From positions 271,359 through 335,358 of the forward strand of contig NZ_JNUP01000065.1 of NCBI RefSeq assembly GCF_000758165.1: a stretch of 64,000 nucleotides of DNA, read 5' to 3'. The notes beneath the pieces are model-generated. The model ran no database searches. It was not told where the DNA came from and worked only from the letters and a program-made list of their open reading frames with translations. This document shows positions 38,853-48,500 of this stretch, piece by piece (position 1 is the stretch's first letter; each line of letters begins with the position of its first letter). The position numbers and the translations under genes are program-made. Source of the stretch: Spirochaeta lutea. Its GTDB lineage: Bacteria; Spirochaetota; Spirochaetia; DSM-27196; Salinispiraceae.

Positions 38853-40235
38853 ATGTCATTCAACTATGTTGCCCTACCGATTCCGTCCCGCAGCGAGCTT
38901 GAGGAACGCTACAACGGCTACGCCGATGCCTGGGAACGGGCCCTTTTTGAGATTCACCGCCGCATCCGGTCCCAGCTCATGGATCTTGGCCTTCGGGCTA
39001 CGGTCAAATACCGGGTGAAGGAGTTCCAGAGTTATTACAAGAAGCTCCTCCGCCGAGGCGCACCCCTGGGGCTGGAAAACGGCCAGAACGGAGTGAATGG
39101 CCACAGTGAGGAGGGGGGGAGCGGTGCAGCGCCGGAATGTGTTCCCGTTACCGACCTGCTGGGAATTCGGATTGTTTGTCCCTTTATGGAGGATCTTACC
39201 ACGGTGGAGCAAATCCTTGCCCAGGAATACCGGGTGGTGGAGCGGGAGCAGAAGGGGGCCGAGTTCTCCTTTAAGGAGTTCGGGTACGAATCTACCCACT
39301 ACCTCTTGAATATCCCGGGAGACGTGGTGGACAGCTTCCATATTGACGCCGATCTTGTGTTTGAGGTACAGCTGCGGACCATCCTGCAGGATGCATGGGC
39401 CGAGGTGGAGCATGAGCTGGTGTATAAGAGCGAGTTTACCCCCTTCGATGATCCTATGCGCCGGAAGCTTGCCGCCCTGAACGCAAACCTGAGCCTGGCG
39501 GATATTATTTTTCACGAAATCCGGGTCTTTCAGCGTGAACTGCAGCAGCAGATCCGCCAGAGGCGTTCGGCGTTTTCGACGTTCCTGAGTGATGAGTTCT
39601 CCAGCACCCCCGACCCTTCCCAGGGGTCGGCTGTCCGGGAGGCTTTAGGGGATTCCGCTGCCCCCAACCCCGAGGTGGCCCCTCCCGCCGGTGATGGCGC
39701 CGCCCCCGGGGATGAACCCGAGGGGGGGATAGATATCATCCAACAAACCACCGGCGCGGCGAATACCACGGATTCCTTGCTGCTCAAGGCCCTCTATGCC
39801 CATAACAGGAGTGATTACCCCAGAGCGGTGGAATTGTACTCCAAGATTCTGGATTCTGAGCCCCGGTCGGCGGTCTACTTTGTGGTGGTGCTTCACCGGG
39901 GAATGGCGTATTTCGCCCTGGGGGATTATGCCGCGGCGCTCCAGGATTTTGAACGGTCCCTGGGCTCCAAGGGTGACCTCCGGCGTTCTTACCACTACCG
40001 GGGGTTGGCTCACCGGCAATTGGGGGACGACGGGGCTGCTCTGGAGGATTTCTGTCGGTCCCTGGAGCTGGACCCCTTTCAATACGAGGTGCTGATGAGC
40101 CGGGCGCAGGTGTACCATCGAACGGGGGACCTCGCCGGAGCGCTCAAGGACTGTGATGCAGCCCTGTCGCTGGAGCCCGATTCCAGCGAGGCCCGGCGAT
40201 TTCATAGCCTGCTGACCCAAGAACTAGGAATGTGA
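38853..40235 (+). CDS. RelA/SpoT-type (p)ppGpp synthetase domain protein with TPR repeats
   Basis: 461 residues. The RelA/SpoT nucleotidyltransferase domain has DLLGIRIVCPF, EFGYESTHYLL and EVQLRTILQDAWAEVEHELVYK, so alarmone synthesis from GTP/ATP is likely; no hydrolase domain. A Gly/Asn-rich insert (ENGQNGVNGHSEEGGSG) sits inside the synthetase domain. After a Pro/Ala linker come four TPR units (about 310-455). TACAAT (38841-38846) ends six bases before the ATG: leaderless layout. Confidence 0.9.
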   Translation: MSFNYVALPIPSRSELEERYNGYADAWERALFEIHRRIRSQLMDLGLRATVKYRVKEFQSYYKKLLRRGAPLGLENGQNGVNGHSEEGGSGAAPECVPVTDLLGIRIVCPFMEDLTTVEQILAQEYRVVEREQKGAEFSFKEFGYESTHYLLNIPGDVVDSFHIDADLVFEVQLRTILQDAWAEVEHELVYKSEFTPFDDPMRRKLAALNANLSLADIIFHEIRVFQRELQQQIRQRRSAFSTFLSDEFSSTPDPSQGSAVREALGDSAAPNPEVAPPAGDGAAPGDEPEGGIDIIQQTTGAANTTDSLLLKALYAHNRSDYPRAVELYSKILDSEPRSAVYFVVVLHRGMAYFALGDYAAALQDFERSLGSKGDLRRSYHYRGLAHRQLGDDGAALEDFCRSLELDPFQYEVLMSRAQVYHRTGDLAGALKDCDAALSLEPDSSEARRFHSLLTQELGM

Positions 40236-40245
40236 GGACCCTTCC

Positions 40246-41400
40246 ATGACACAACTATTTGCCAGTGACAACTCCGCCCCGGCACACCCGGCCCTGCTTT
40301 CAGCCCTGGCCGCCATGCCCCAGGACCATGCCTACTCCTACGGCGCAGATTCCCATACCCACGGGGCCTCTGGCCTGTTCGCCGAGATATTCGGCGTTTC
40401 TCCCGGGGATGTTCAGATCCTCTACACTGCCAACGGAACCGGCGCCAATGTTATCGGATTATCCAGCTTTCTGGCTCCCTGGGAGGGGGTGATCGCCACC
40501 CATGAAAGCCATATCACCGAGGATGAATGCGGGGCCCTGGAGGGCCTGCGGGGGATCAAGATCTACCACCGGGAGGGTGGGGATGGCAAACTTACCCCCG
40601 AGGATTGCCGCGTCTTCCGGGCTTATCAGGCCAACATCCACCGGAACCGCCCAGGAGCGGTGTCCATTACCCAATCCACCGAGCTCGGGACAGTTTATAG
40701 CCCCGGGGAAATCCGGGCGATAGGCGAGGCCGCCCGGGAGCAGGAAATGATCCTCCATGTTGACGGCGCCAGGCTGGCAAATGCGGTGGCCTATCAGCTC
40801 CGATGTGAGCGGCCGGGCCTAGAGCCCGGGCAGGACGGCTTTTTAGCTCGGGGCCGGGAGATACTCCGGCAGATGACCGTGGATGCCGGGGTGTCGGTGG
40901 TCAGTCTCGGTCTGAGTAAGAACGGCGGCATGATCGGGGAGGTCCTTGTGGTCTTCAGCAGGAATCTGCCGGAGCGGTATGCCTCCCGGGTAACCCGGAC
41001 CAAGGGGGGTGGGGAGCTGATGCGCAGTCAAAAGCAGGCCATGCAGCTCATCAGCAAAACCCGATACATTGCCTGTCAGGCTGAGACCTTGTTCCGGGAC
41101 GGCTTGTGGTTGGAGAATGCCTGGCGGGCTAATCAAGCGGCTCGTCGTTTAGGCCAGGGGATTGAGGAGCTGAGCCGAAGCTATCCGCAGTGGGGCGGCG
41201 GGGTCGAGTATCCGGTTCAGGCGAACGGGGTTTGGGCCGTTCTGCCCGAGGCGTGGATAGAACCATTGCGTAGGGACTTCGGATTTTATGTTTGGGACGA
41301 GCAGCGCCGGGTGGTGCGGCTGATGTGTAGCTGGGATACCGAATCGGGGCTGATCGATGCATTTCTTTCAGCCCTGGGCGAACGGGCAGCCCGGGGATAA
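40246..41400 (+). CDS. Threonine-aldolase-like PLP enzyme (beta-eliminating lyase family)
   Basis: 384 residues, fold-type I PLP. FASDNSAPAHPALLSAL at the N-terminus, HVDGARLANAVAY (Asp contacting PLP) and the cofactor Lys in LGLSKNGGMIGEV. The family splits threonine to glycine and acetaldehyde. A good Shine-Dalgarno (GAGG) follows the Rel gene stop by few bases, so the two genes are likely cotranscribed. Confidence 0.9.
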   Translation: MTQLFASDNSAPAHPALLSALAAMPQDHAYSYGADSHTHGASGLFAEIFGVSPGDVQILYTANGTGANVIGLSSFLAPWEGVIATHESHITEDECGALEGLRGIKIYHREGGDGKLTPEDCRVFRAYQANIHRNRPGAVSITQSTELGTVYSPGEIRAIGEAAREQEMILHVDGARLANAVAYQLRCERPGLEPGQDGFLARGREILRQMTVDAGVSVVSLGLSKNGGMIGEVLVVFSRNLPERYASRVTRTKGGGELMRSQKQAMQLISKTRYIACQAETLFRDGLWLENAWRANQAARRLGQGIEELSRSYPQWGGGVEYPVQANGVWAVLPEAWIEPLRRDFGFYVWDEQRRVVRLMCSWDTESGLIDAFLSALGERAARG

Positions 41401-41454
41401 CGGGGCTGCCGGCCGGGGCTGCCTGGTTGGGTACCGGTCTGTGGGGATCAGTCC

Positions 41455-41796
41455 CTAATCCCAGAGTTCATCCGGGCGGCGTTCGGGGATGGCCTCTGTT
41501 TTTTTGCCGGTAGCGGCGAATTCCAGGCTTAGGAAGAGGCCGCAGTAGCAGTGGCCGTATTCCGCCTGGTCGGCCAGGTTGTAGCTGCAGGGGCAGGTAA
41601 TGTCTCGGTCATGCTGCCGGTCACCATCTCCGTCCCTGCAGGGGCAGAGGAAAAAACCGTATCGGTTGTAGTTGGTCTGCAGCCCCTCTTCGATCTTTCG
41701 TCGGAATTCCTCGTCCGGATTGGGAACCCAGCCTTGTTTTGCACTTACCCGTTCAACAAAGGTGCGGATCTGTGAAAGGCTCTTTTGTTTCGGCAT
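41455..41796 (-). CDS. Ferredoxin:thioredoxin reductase catalytic-subunit-like protein
   Basis: 113 residues. Six Cys in the family pattern CPC ... CPC ... CYC (FLCPCRD, DITCPCSYN, EYGHCYCGLF) coordinate a 4Fe-4S cluster beside an active disulfide. It passes electrons from ferredoxin to thioredoxin-like proteins. Last gene of a three-gene set with the glutaredoxin-like protein 17 bases upstream; it lacks a variable-chain partner, as in many anaerobes. Confidence 0.92.
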   Translation of the reverse strand: MPKQKSLSQIRTFVERVSAKQGWVPNPDEEFRRKIEEGLQTNYNRYGFFLCPCRDGDGDRQHDRDITCPCSYNLADQAEYGHCYCGLFLSLEFAATGKKTEAIPERRPDELWD

Positions 41797-41813
41797 TCGA
41801 ATCCCCCCTATTC

Positions 41814-42131
41814 CTAGGCTTCACCGTCTTCCGAGAGAAATTCCTTCCATTTTTCCTCCACAAAGCCTGAGATGTGAACTGAATCGTTCTTCACCAGGAG
41901 GGGGAAAACCGGAATGCTCCCGAATTGGGCCTTCAGCTCGGCTTTCATGGCGCGTTTTTCGTTGATGTCGATTTGATCCATGAAGATGTACTCGTACTGA
42001 TAGCCCTGGTCCTTGAGAAAGTTCATGGCCCGTTCGCAGAAGGCGCAGGTGGAGAGGGCGTAGACCCGTAAGTTCCCGGCGTTTTTTGGACCGGGTACGG
42101 TGCTGTAGTCGGCTTTATCGATGTACCGCAT
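41814..42131 (-). CDS. Glutaredoxin-like protein
   Basis: 105 residues with active site STCAFCERAMNFL and the cis-Pro GSIPVFPLL. Probably the redox partner of the FTR-like protein encoded next. Starts inside the 3' end of the HExxH-protein gene (17-base overlap), with GAGGAACC as Shine-Dalgarno. An N-terminal extension of about 20 residues precedes the fold. Confidence 0.9.
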   Translation of the reverse strand: MRYIDKADYSTVPGPKNAGNLRVYALSTCAFCERAMNFLKDQGYQYEYIFMDQIDINEKRAMKAELKAQFGSIPVFPLLVKNDSVHISGFVEEKWKEFLSEDGEA

Positions 42132-42966
42132 CTGGTTCCTCCTCGTAGGGCTGACCGTGTTGTTCCTGGTAGTCTGAGTAGCTGGCCAGCTGCTCTTCCA
42201 ATTCCTCCAGGCGGGTGCGGAGACTCGCCAGAGTTTTTTCTATTCGGCGTTTTTCCTGTTCCAATTTCTTGACCGGGTCTACTTGTTTTTCAGGCTCCCG
42301 GGTTTTCAGGGCTTGTTTTACCTGATCGGGGGTTTGCCCGGCTTGAAATGCCTCGATGGCGTCTATTCTGGCCTGGGTGTTTCTGATGCCCGCCAGGGTT
42401 TTCATATTGTCGTACCCCAGATCCGGGGGAAGGTCCATGGCCTTCATCTTCATAAGGGTGGCAGCGGTTTGTTTGGGCATCCGGAGTACCCGTTCGATGA
42501 AGTCCTCAAATCGGGCGTTGTGTTTACGGCAGAGCTTTTCCGCCTCCATGAGGGCATGGCCGAAATCCTTCATGAGTTCACCGTTGATGCGTACAAACTG
42601 ATCCCGGATCCGCTGGGCAAGCTCCAGGAGTTCCGGGGTTTGGCTGACGGTATTGGCGTATATGCCAACCTCCTCAGCCTTGGATAGGAGCTCATGAAAG
42701 ATGCTGCGGAATTCCACGGTATGGGCGCGGTTGGATACCGGTGTTGGGCTGCGGGTAAAATGTACGTGGTGGGCGAACTCATGGACGGCGGTGTACATGA
42801 GGCTGTTATCGTCTTCAAAGTTTTTGTTATGGATGATGATTTCCCGGCTTTCCGGATGGTACAAGCCGTTTACCTTTTTGCTGGTTTTTCCAGAGAAAAT
42901 CACTGAGAACTCCTCCACGTCTTGGTCGAGCTGGAGCAGTTTTTCTTTTACCTGATCTTGATTCAT
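42115..42966 (-). CDS. Putative zinc metalloprotein with HExxH motif and C-terminal coiled coil
   Basis: About 283 residues. HEFAHHVHF in the first third is an HExxH zinc-protease-like site; the last 60 residues are a charged coiled coil (KKLEQEKRRIEKTLASLRTRLEELEEQL). I do not recognise the family. It opens the operon with the glutaredoxin and FTR genes. Start taken at MNQDQVKEK: TTGTAC (42997-43002), 18 bases, TATCAT (42973-42978) and six bases to the ATG. Confidence 0.8.
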   Translation of the reverse strand: MNQDQVKEKLLQLDQDVEEFSVIFSGKTSKKVNGLYHPESREIIIHNKNFEDDNSLMYTAVHEFAHHVHFTRSPTPVSNRAHTVEFRSIFHELLSKAEEVGIYANTVSQTPELLELAQRIRDQFVRINGELMKDFGHALMEAEKLCRKHNARFEDFIERVLRMPKQTAATLMKMKAMDLPPDLGYDNMKTLAGIRNTQARIDAIEAFQAGQTPDQVKQALKTREPEKQVDPVKKLEQEKRRIEKTLASLRTRLEELEEQLASYSDYQEQHGQPYEEEPDAVHR

Positions 42967-43082
42967 GCCTCCATGATACTGATTTCTGCCCGGGATGTAC
43001 AAGGAACTTTAGTAATCCTTCCCGGGGATTCCCCGAGGATTATGGTGGCCGAGGCGTGAACCTTGGTATACACTGGAAATGT

Positions 43083-43283
43083 ATGATGGAGTATAACGAA
43101 TATTACCTATTGCCCCGGGAGGATAGATGGCTGCTGAAGACCCCCGGGGTGATCAAGCCGTTAAAGACGTTTCAGGATCTATCCGCTGCCCGGGAGTTTG
43201 CCCGTCGCCTTGAGCAGAATCAGGAGGCCCGGGTACGGGTACAGCTTCAGACGGGTGAATGGAAGGGGTTAGCGCATGTCTAA
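43083..43283 (+). CDS. Small protein of unknown function
   Basis: 66 residues from the ATG at 43083 (another ATG follows directly). Charged, compact, with YYLLPREDRWLLKTPGVIKPLKTF. TATACA lies ten bases upstream. Its end overlaps the start of the short-chain dehydrogenase gene by eight bases, which supports it being translated. No known domain seen. Confidence 0.65.
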   Translation: MMEYNEYYLLPREDRWLLKTPGVIKPLKTFQDLSAAREFARRLEQNQEARVRVQLQTGEWKGLAHV

Positions 43284-44109
43284 ATGGGCTCTTGTGACCG
43301 GTGCTTCCAGCGGGCTGGGTGTAGAGTTCGCCCGCCAGTTGGCGTGTAGGGGCTATAATTTGGTATTGGCTGCCAGGAGGGAGGAGACCCTCACCCAGGT
43401 AGCCAACGAGTTATTGGCAGACCCGGGAAATCCCGGGAATCTGGAAATCAGGGTGTTTCCCGTGGACCTACAGGATGCATCGGGGGTACATCGATTGTAC
43501 GAGTTCTGTAAGGCCAAGGGGATCGCTATCTCAGTTCTGGTCAACAATGCCGGGTTCGGTGATCACGGGTACTTCCAGTCCGGGGATGAGAAAAAGTTTT
43601 CTGATATGATCGACCTGAATTGCCGGAGCCTCACTTCCCTGATCCATGTCTTCCTGCCGGATTTAATCGAACAGGGTAAGGCCACCGGAGACGGCGCTCC
43701 CGGCATTTCCCGGATACTCAATGTCGCCAGTGTGGCGGCCTTTCAGCCCGGACCCTTTATGGCGGTGTATTATGCTACCAAAGCCTTTGTTCTTTCCTTG
43801 ACCGAGGCTCTGTGGAAGGAGTTCCGTATTGCAGGATTTCCTGTTACCGCCACAGCCCTCTGTCCCGGTCCGGTGAAGACCGGATTCCAGCAGACGGCGG
43901 GACTTCGCGAGGGCAGCTTCGCCAACAATGCCCGAATTCCCGGCCCCCGGGAGGTGGCAGCCTTCGGTCTCAAAAAGACCTTTAAGGGGCGGCGGGTTGC
44001 AACCCACGGACTGATGTTCAAAATAAGCCGGGGGCTTCTTAGAATCCTTCCCCAGCGTGCTGTTCTCTCCACCGTAGCCCGACTGCAGGCGGCCCGGCTG
44101 AATTCCTGA
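43276..44109 (+). CDS. Short-chain dehydrogenase/reductase
   Basis: 277 residues. Rossmann NAD(P) motif VTGASSGLGVEFA, LVNNAGFGDHG, and catalytic Ser/Tyr/Lys (NVASVAAFQPG, YYATKAFVLSL). The sequence resembles the DltE/YqjQ group of membrane-associated reductases; substrate unknown. Overlaps the small protein gene upstream. Confidence 0.93.
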   Translation: MSKWALVTGASSGLGVEFARQLACRGYNLVLAARREETLTQVANELLADPGNPGNLEIRVFPVDLQDASGVHRLYEFCKAKGIAISVLVNNAGFGDHGYFQSGDEKKFSDMIDLNCRSLTSLIHVFLPDLIEQGKATGDGAPGISRILNVASVAAFQPGPFMAVYYATKAFVLSLTEALWKEFRIAGFPVTATALCPGPVKTGFQQTAGLREGSFANNARIPGPREVAAFGLKKTFKGRRVATHGLMFKISRGLLRILPQRAVLSTVARLQAARLNS

Positions 44110-44222
44110 GGGTCCTGAATTCTCTTCTCCCACTCTGTTCCCCCCTCCCCCCCTACCGGAACTTAGGACTTGTATGTCTCCGGGGGGTCCCAGGGCCTAA
44201 AAGCTAAGGTCTTTCCTCAGGA

Positions 44223-44250
44223 TTGACAAAGCCATGCCTGTGGATACAAT
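44223..44250 (+). promoter_or_regulatory. fba promoter
   Basis: Perfect -35 TTGACA (44223-44228), 16-base spacer, TACAAT (44245-44250). Start codon 41 bases downstream with strong Shine-Dalgarno AAGGAG, a conventional leadered gene. Confidence 0.8.
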
Positions 44251-44290
44251 ACCATGATAACGAATCCCCCATTTTTTGAAGGAGAATTAC

Positions 44291-45364
44291 ATGTCTAAAA
44301 TGAAGTTAGAGCCCGGAGTAATCACGGGAAAAAAGCTTCAGGAAGTATTTGCTTACTGTAAAGAAACCAAATGTGCCCTGCCTGCGGTAAATGTCGTAGG
44401 ATCAAATTCCATCGCAGCGGCCCTTCAGGCTGCCCGGGAGGCCAATGCTCCCGTCATTATCCAGTTTTCCAACGGCGGTGCCCAGTTTAACGCCGGTAAG
44501 AAGGCCCCCAACGGTAACCTTGAAGCCTGCATCGCCGGCGCAGTAGCCGGTGCGTACAGCATCCGCCGTCTGGCAAAACTCTACGGTGTACCGGTGATTC
44601 TTCACACCGACCATGCTGCAAAAAAACTGCTCCCCTGGATTGACGGACTGCTTTCTGAGAATGAAGAGTACTACAAGCAGTTCGGAGAGCCCCTGTTCTC
44701 CAGCCACATGCTCGACCTTTCAGAGGAACCCATTGAGGAAAACCTGGAAATTTCTAAGAAGTTCCTGGAGCGGATGAATAAGATTGATATGACCCTGGAA
44801 ATTGAGCTGGGGGTTACCGGCGGTGAAGAAGACGGTGTGGATAACTCCGATGTTGATTCCAGCCGGCTCTATACCCAGCCTGAAGAGGTTCTCCAGGCCT
44901 ATGATGCCCTGAAGCCTGTAGGAAAGTTCACTGTCGCTGCAGCCTTCGGAAATACCCACGGCGTTTACAAGCCTGGAAACGTGAAGCTGCGCCCCGAAAT
45001 CCTTAAAAACAGCCAGGATTTCATCCAGAAAGAGCGTGGTACCGATGAGAAGCCGGTTGACTTTGTGTTCCACGGCGGTTCCGGTTCAAGCCGCGAGGAA
45101 ATCCGTGAAGCGGTTGGTTACGGAGCTGTGAAGTTTAATATTGATACCGACACTCAGTGGGCCTTCACCAAGCCCATCAAGGACTACATGGACAAGAACG
45201 ATGCCTATCTGCACAGTCAGATCGGTAACCCCGACGGGGATGACAAGCCGAATAAGAAGTACATCGACCCCCGGGCCTGGTTGCACGAAGGTGAGAAAGG
45301 TATGACTGCTCGACTGGTAGCAGCCTTTGAAGACCTGAATGCCAAGGACCAGTTCGAATTCTAA
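44291..45364 (+). CDS. fba: Class II fructose-bisphosphate aldolase
   Basis: 357 residues, like E. coli FbaA. Zinc and substrate residues in VILHTDHAAKK, SSHMLDLSEEP and the Gly-rich VFHGGSGSS near residue 260. Splits fructose-1,6-bisphosphate in glycolysis or joins trioses in gluconeogenesis. Start taken after AAGGAGAATTAC. Single gene with its own promoter and terminator. Confidence 0.97.
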   Translation: MSKMKLEPGVITGKKLQEVFAYCKETKCALPAVNVVGSNSIAAALQAAREANAPVIIQFSNGGAQFNAGKKAPNGNLEACIAGAVAGAYSIRRLAKLYGVPVILHTDHAAKKLLPWIDGLLSENEEYYKQFGEPLFSSHMLDLSEEPIEENLEISKKFLERMNKIDMTLEIELGVTGGEEDGVDNSDVDSSRLYTQPEEVLQAYDALKPVGKFTVAAAFGNTHGVYKPGNVKLRPEILKNSQDFIQKERGTDEKPVDFVFHGGSGSSREEIREAVGYGAVKFNIDTDTQWAFTKPIKDYMDKNDAYLHSQIGNPDGDDKPNKKYIDPRAWLHEGEKGMTARLVAAFEDLNAKDQFEF

Positions 45365-45385
45365 GAACTGGGTAGGTAGTCTATG

Positions 45386-45427
45386 AGCCCTGGGTTGTTC
45401 CTTCGAAGGACCCGGGGCTTTTTTTAT
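45386..45427 (+). terminator. Rho-independent terminator of fba
   Basis: Arms AGCCCTGGGT (45386-45395) and ACCCGGGGCT (45410-45419) followed by a run of T (to 45425). Confidence 0.9.
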
Positions 45428-45443
45428 TGAGCAACCCCTTCGG

Positions 45444-45549
45444 TGGTGCGCAAAAGGCTGTAAGATCGCCCATGGGCCACACTACCCTTGGGGCCTGGTC
45501 GCCGGTAACACCGCTATAATCGGTGTCTGTTACAACCCGTCGCGCACTA
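45444..45549. mobile_element. MITE-like element, copy 3
   Basis: 106 bp from TGGTGCGCAAAAGGCTGTAA to TTACAACCCGTCGCGCACTA. It lies right behind the fba terminator and before the CheB-CheR-kinase stop codon. Confidence 0.75.
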
Positions 45550-45597
45550 CGCAAGAAATTCTACCCTGACCCTGTAGTGTGGGCGACCAGCCGGGGG

Positions 45598-48500
45598 CTA
45601 CTCCTCAGAGTTCAGGGGAAAGGATAGCTCAAAGCGGGTGCCGTGGTTCCCGGTGAACCGGTAGCTGCCCGCAAGCTGGCGGGTTAGGCTGGTTACCAGG
45701 CGCATCCCCATGCCCTGGCGTCTGCCCTGGACGACCTCCTCGGGTATACCGACTCCGGTGTCGGAGTATTCCACCTGGCAGGATGCGTCTTCCTGGCGAA
45801 TGGATAGGGATATGTCCTTGGGGCCCGAGTGATCCTCAGGGAAGGCGTATTTTAGGCTGTTGGTCATGATCTCGTTGAGGATGAGGGCCAGGGGGATCAT
45901 GGCGTCAATGGGCAGTCTGAGGTCTTGAATATTCCGTTTGAGTTGCAGTTCCTTATTTTTTAAGGGGTAGGAAAACAGGATGTTCTCCATGAGGGCCTCT
46001 AGGTATCCCCTGAGCTGGATTCCCCCAAGATCGTCATTCTGGTAGAGCTCACGGTGGATGAGGGCCATACTGGTTATCCTGTCCTTGGTATCCGAGAGGA
46101 ACTGTTGAATCTGCCGGTCCTCAACATCCATGAGCTGGAGTTCTAGGAGGGAGCTGATCATCTGGAAGTTATTTTTAACCCGGTGATGGATTTCCCGGAG
46201 GAGAATCTCCCGTTCCTTAATCGCCCGGGCGAGTTCAATTTCCGTCCGCTTACGGCGATCCACATTGATGACCACACCGATTACCCGGAGGGGTTTCCCC
46301 GCGGAACTCCGGGATACCACCTGGCCCTTGTCCCAGAACCAGATATACGAGCCGTCTTTACAGCGAATCCGGTATTCCACCTCGTATAGGCCGGTTTTTC
46401 CTTCCAGGTGGTTCCGCATGGCTTCCATGGTCCGGTCGTAATCCTCGGGATGTACCAGTTCCAGGAAGGAGTCTAATGTCCGGGGAAATGTCTCCGGGTT
46501 GTACCCCAGCATGGATACCTTGTTGTCGGCGAAGTTGACCTGGCTGCTGGGAATATCCCAGTCCCACCAAGCGAGGTCGCCGCCCCAGAGCGCCAGCTCA
46601 AGGCGCTCCCGGCTTGCTCCGAGTTCCTGCTCCCGTTCTTCCAGGCGGGTATTGCTCAGGCGCAGCTCGGTATAGGCTACCTGAAGTTCCTCATTGGAGG
46701 ATTGGAGTTCTTCGTTGCTGGTTTCTAATTCCTCGTTGGAGCTTTGAAGTTCCTCGTTGGTTGATTGCAGCTCCTCGTTCAGGGACTGGAGTTCTTCATT
46801 GCTGGTTTCGAGTTCCTCGATGTAGTTTTGCAGGTCTTCCCGGGCGCTGTCGAGTTCTAATTGCAGGGCTGCTACCTGGGTATTGTCCTGAATTGTCCCA
46901 TCCCCTGGGGTGTCCGAGGGCCGGGCATCAGAATCACCCCCAAGATCGAGAAGATCCAGGATTTCAAAGATGATGATGTACAAATCCTGATGAATGCTGG
47001 AGTAGAGCAGGGGTGCGACGGTGATACGCAACCGGGAGGTGTGGGGGAGGTCCTGGAAGGTCCTGAAGGCTGAGCGCCGGGGTTTGCGCTCCTCCACGGC
47101 GTGGCCGAGGAGATTGCGGACCTCGAGGTTGAGGGCGGGATGGACGAGATTGGTGATGTTGCCATCCAGTAACCCCGGCCGGAGTCCCAGGAAGGGGCTG
47201 GTATCGCCCTGGAGTTCCAGAACCTGGCCTTGGTTATTGATGACAGCGTAGGGATGTTCAAACCCGGTGAAGAGGGTTTCTTTTACCATGTCGCTGATGC
47301 TCTGCTTCGGACCCTTGGGACGCGAGGGTTCGTAGCCCGTCTTTCGACGGTAGCTGGGGTGGGGTGCCGGGACGAGTTTTTCCCCGGTGCGCCGGGAGAA
47401 TATCCGGTGCCGGGGGTGGACGGGGTTGAATAGATCGGTGAAGGGGCCGATGGTTTCGGATTTACCGAGAAACAGCAGTCCCGGGTTGTTCAGGGCGTAG
47501 TGGAATACCGGCAGGACATGGTGCTGCAGCTCCGAGGTGAAATAAATAAGCAGATTGCGGCAGCTAATGAGATCCAGCCGGAGGAAGGGCGGATTTTCCG
47601 TAAGGTCGTGCCGGGAGAACAGGACCAGTTGGCGGATGTTCTTGTTGATGGTGTAGCCCTGGCCGTCCTGGGTGAAGTAGGTGTCAAGGAGATCCTGGGG
47701 GACCTCGATGAGGGCTTCGGGGGAGTAATGGCCCTTCCGGGCGCTGTCGATAGCCTTGGTGTCCAGGTCGGTGGCGAAAATTTGGATGGAGGGGGGCGAA
47801 TCCATGGCTGATGCGAGGTCTTTGGCAATGATTGCCAGGGTGTAGGCTTCCTCGCCGGTGGAACAGCCGGGAACCCAGACACGCAGGGTGCTTCCCTTGG
47901 GCTTCTGCTCCATGAGTTTGCGAAGCTCATCCTTCAGGGTTAGGAACGCCTCCGCATCCCGGAAAAAGTGGGTAACCCCGATAAGCAGGGTCTGAAAAAG
48001 GATGTCCAGCTCTCCGGGGTTGGTATCGATAAACTCAAGATACTGGGTAAGGGTCGGGAGTTTGAGGGTGGTGAGACGTTTGTGGATGCGTCGAAGGATG
48101 GTGGTTTGCTTATAATCCTGGAAATGTACACCCCGGTGGGTCCCCAGGATTTCCAGGAGGGTTTGCAGGTCTTCTTTTTTAGTACCCAGTGCCTCCCGGG
48201 TGACCTCCTGGGGGTCATCCAAATAGATCAGCAGTTCGGGTAAAATTCTATCCGGGGGGAGCACGGCATCCACCAGGCCCACCGAAAGGGCAGCCTGGGG
48301 CATCCCGTCGTACTTGGCTGTTATCGGATCCTGGATAATAACAAGTCCGCCTTCCCGTTTAATATCCTGGCATCCCTTTGATCCGTCCCGTCCGGTTCCC
48401 GAGAGGACTATTCCTGCAGCATATTCCTGGCAGTCTGCTGCCAGGGAATGGAAGAGGATATCTACACTGGGTTTCGGGCCGGTCTGAGATATGGGTTTCT

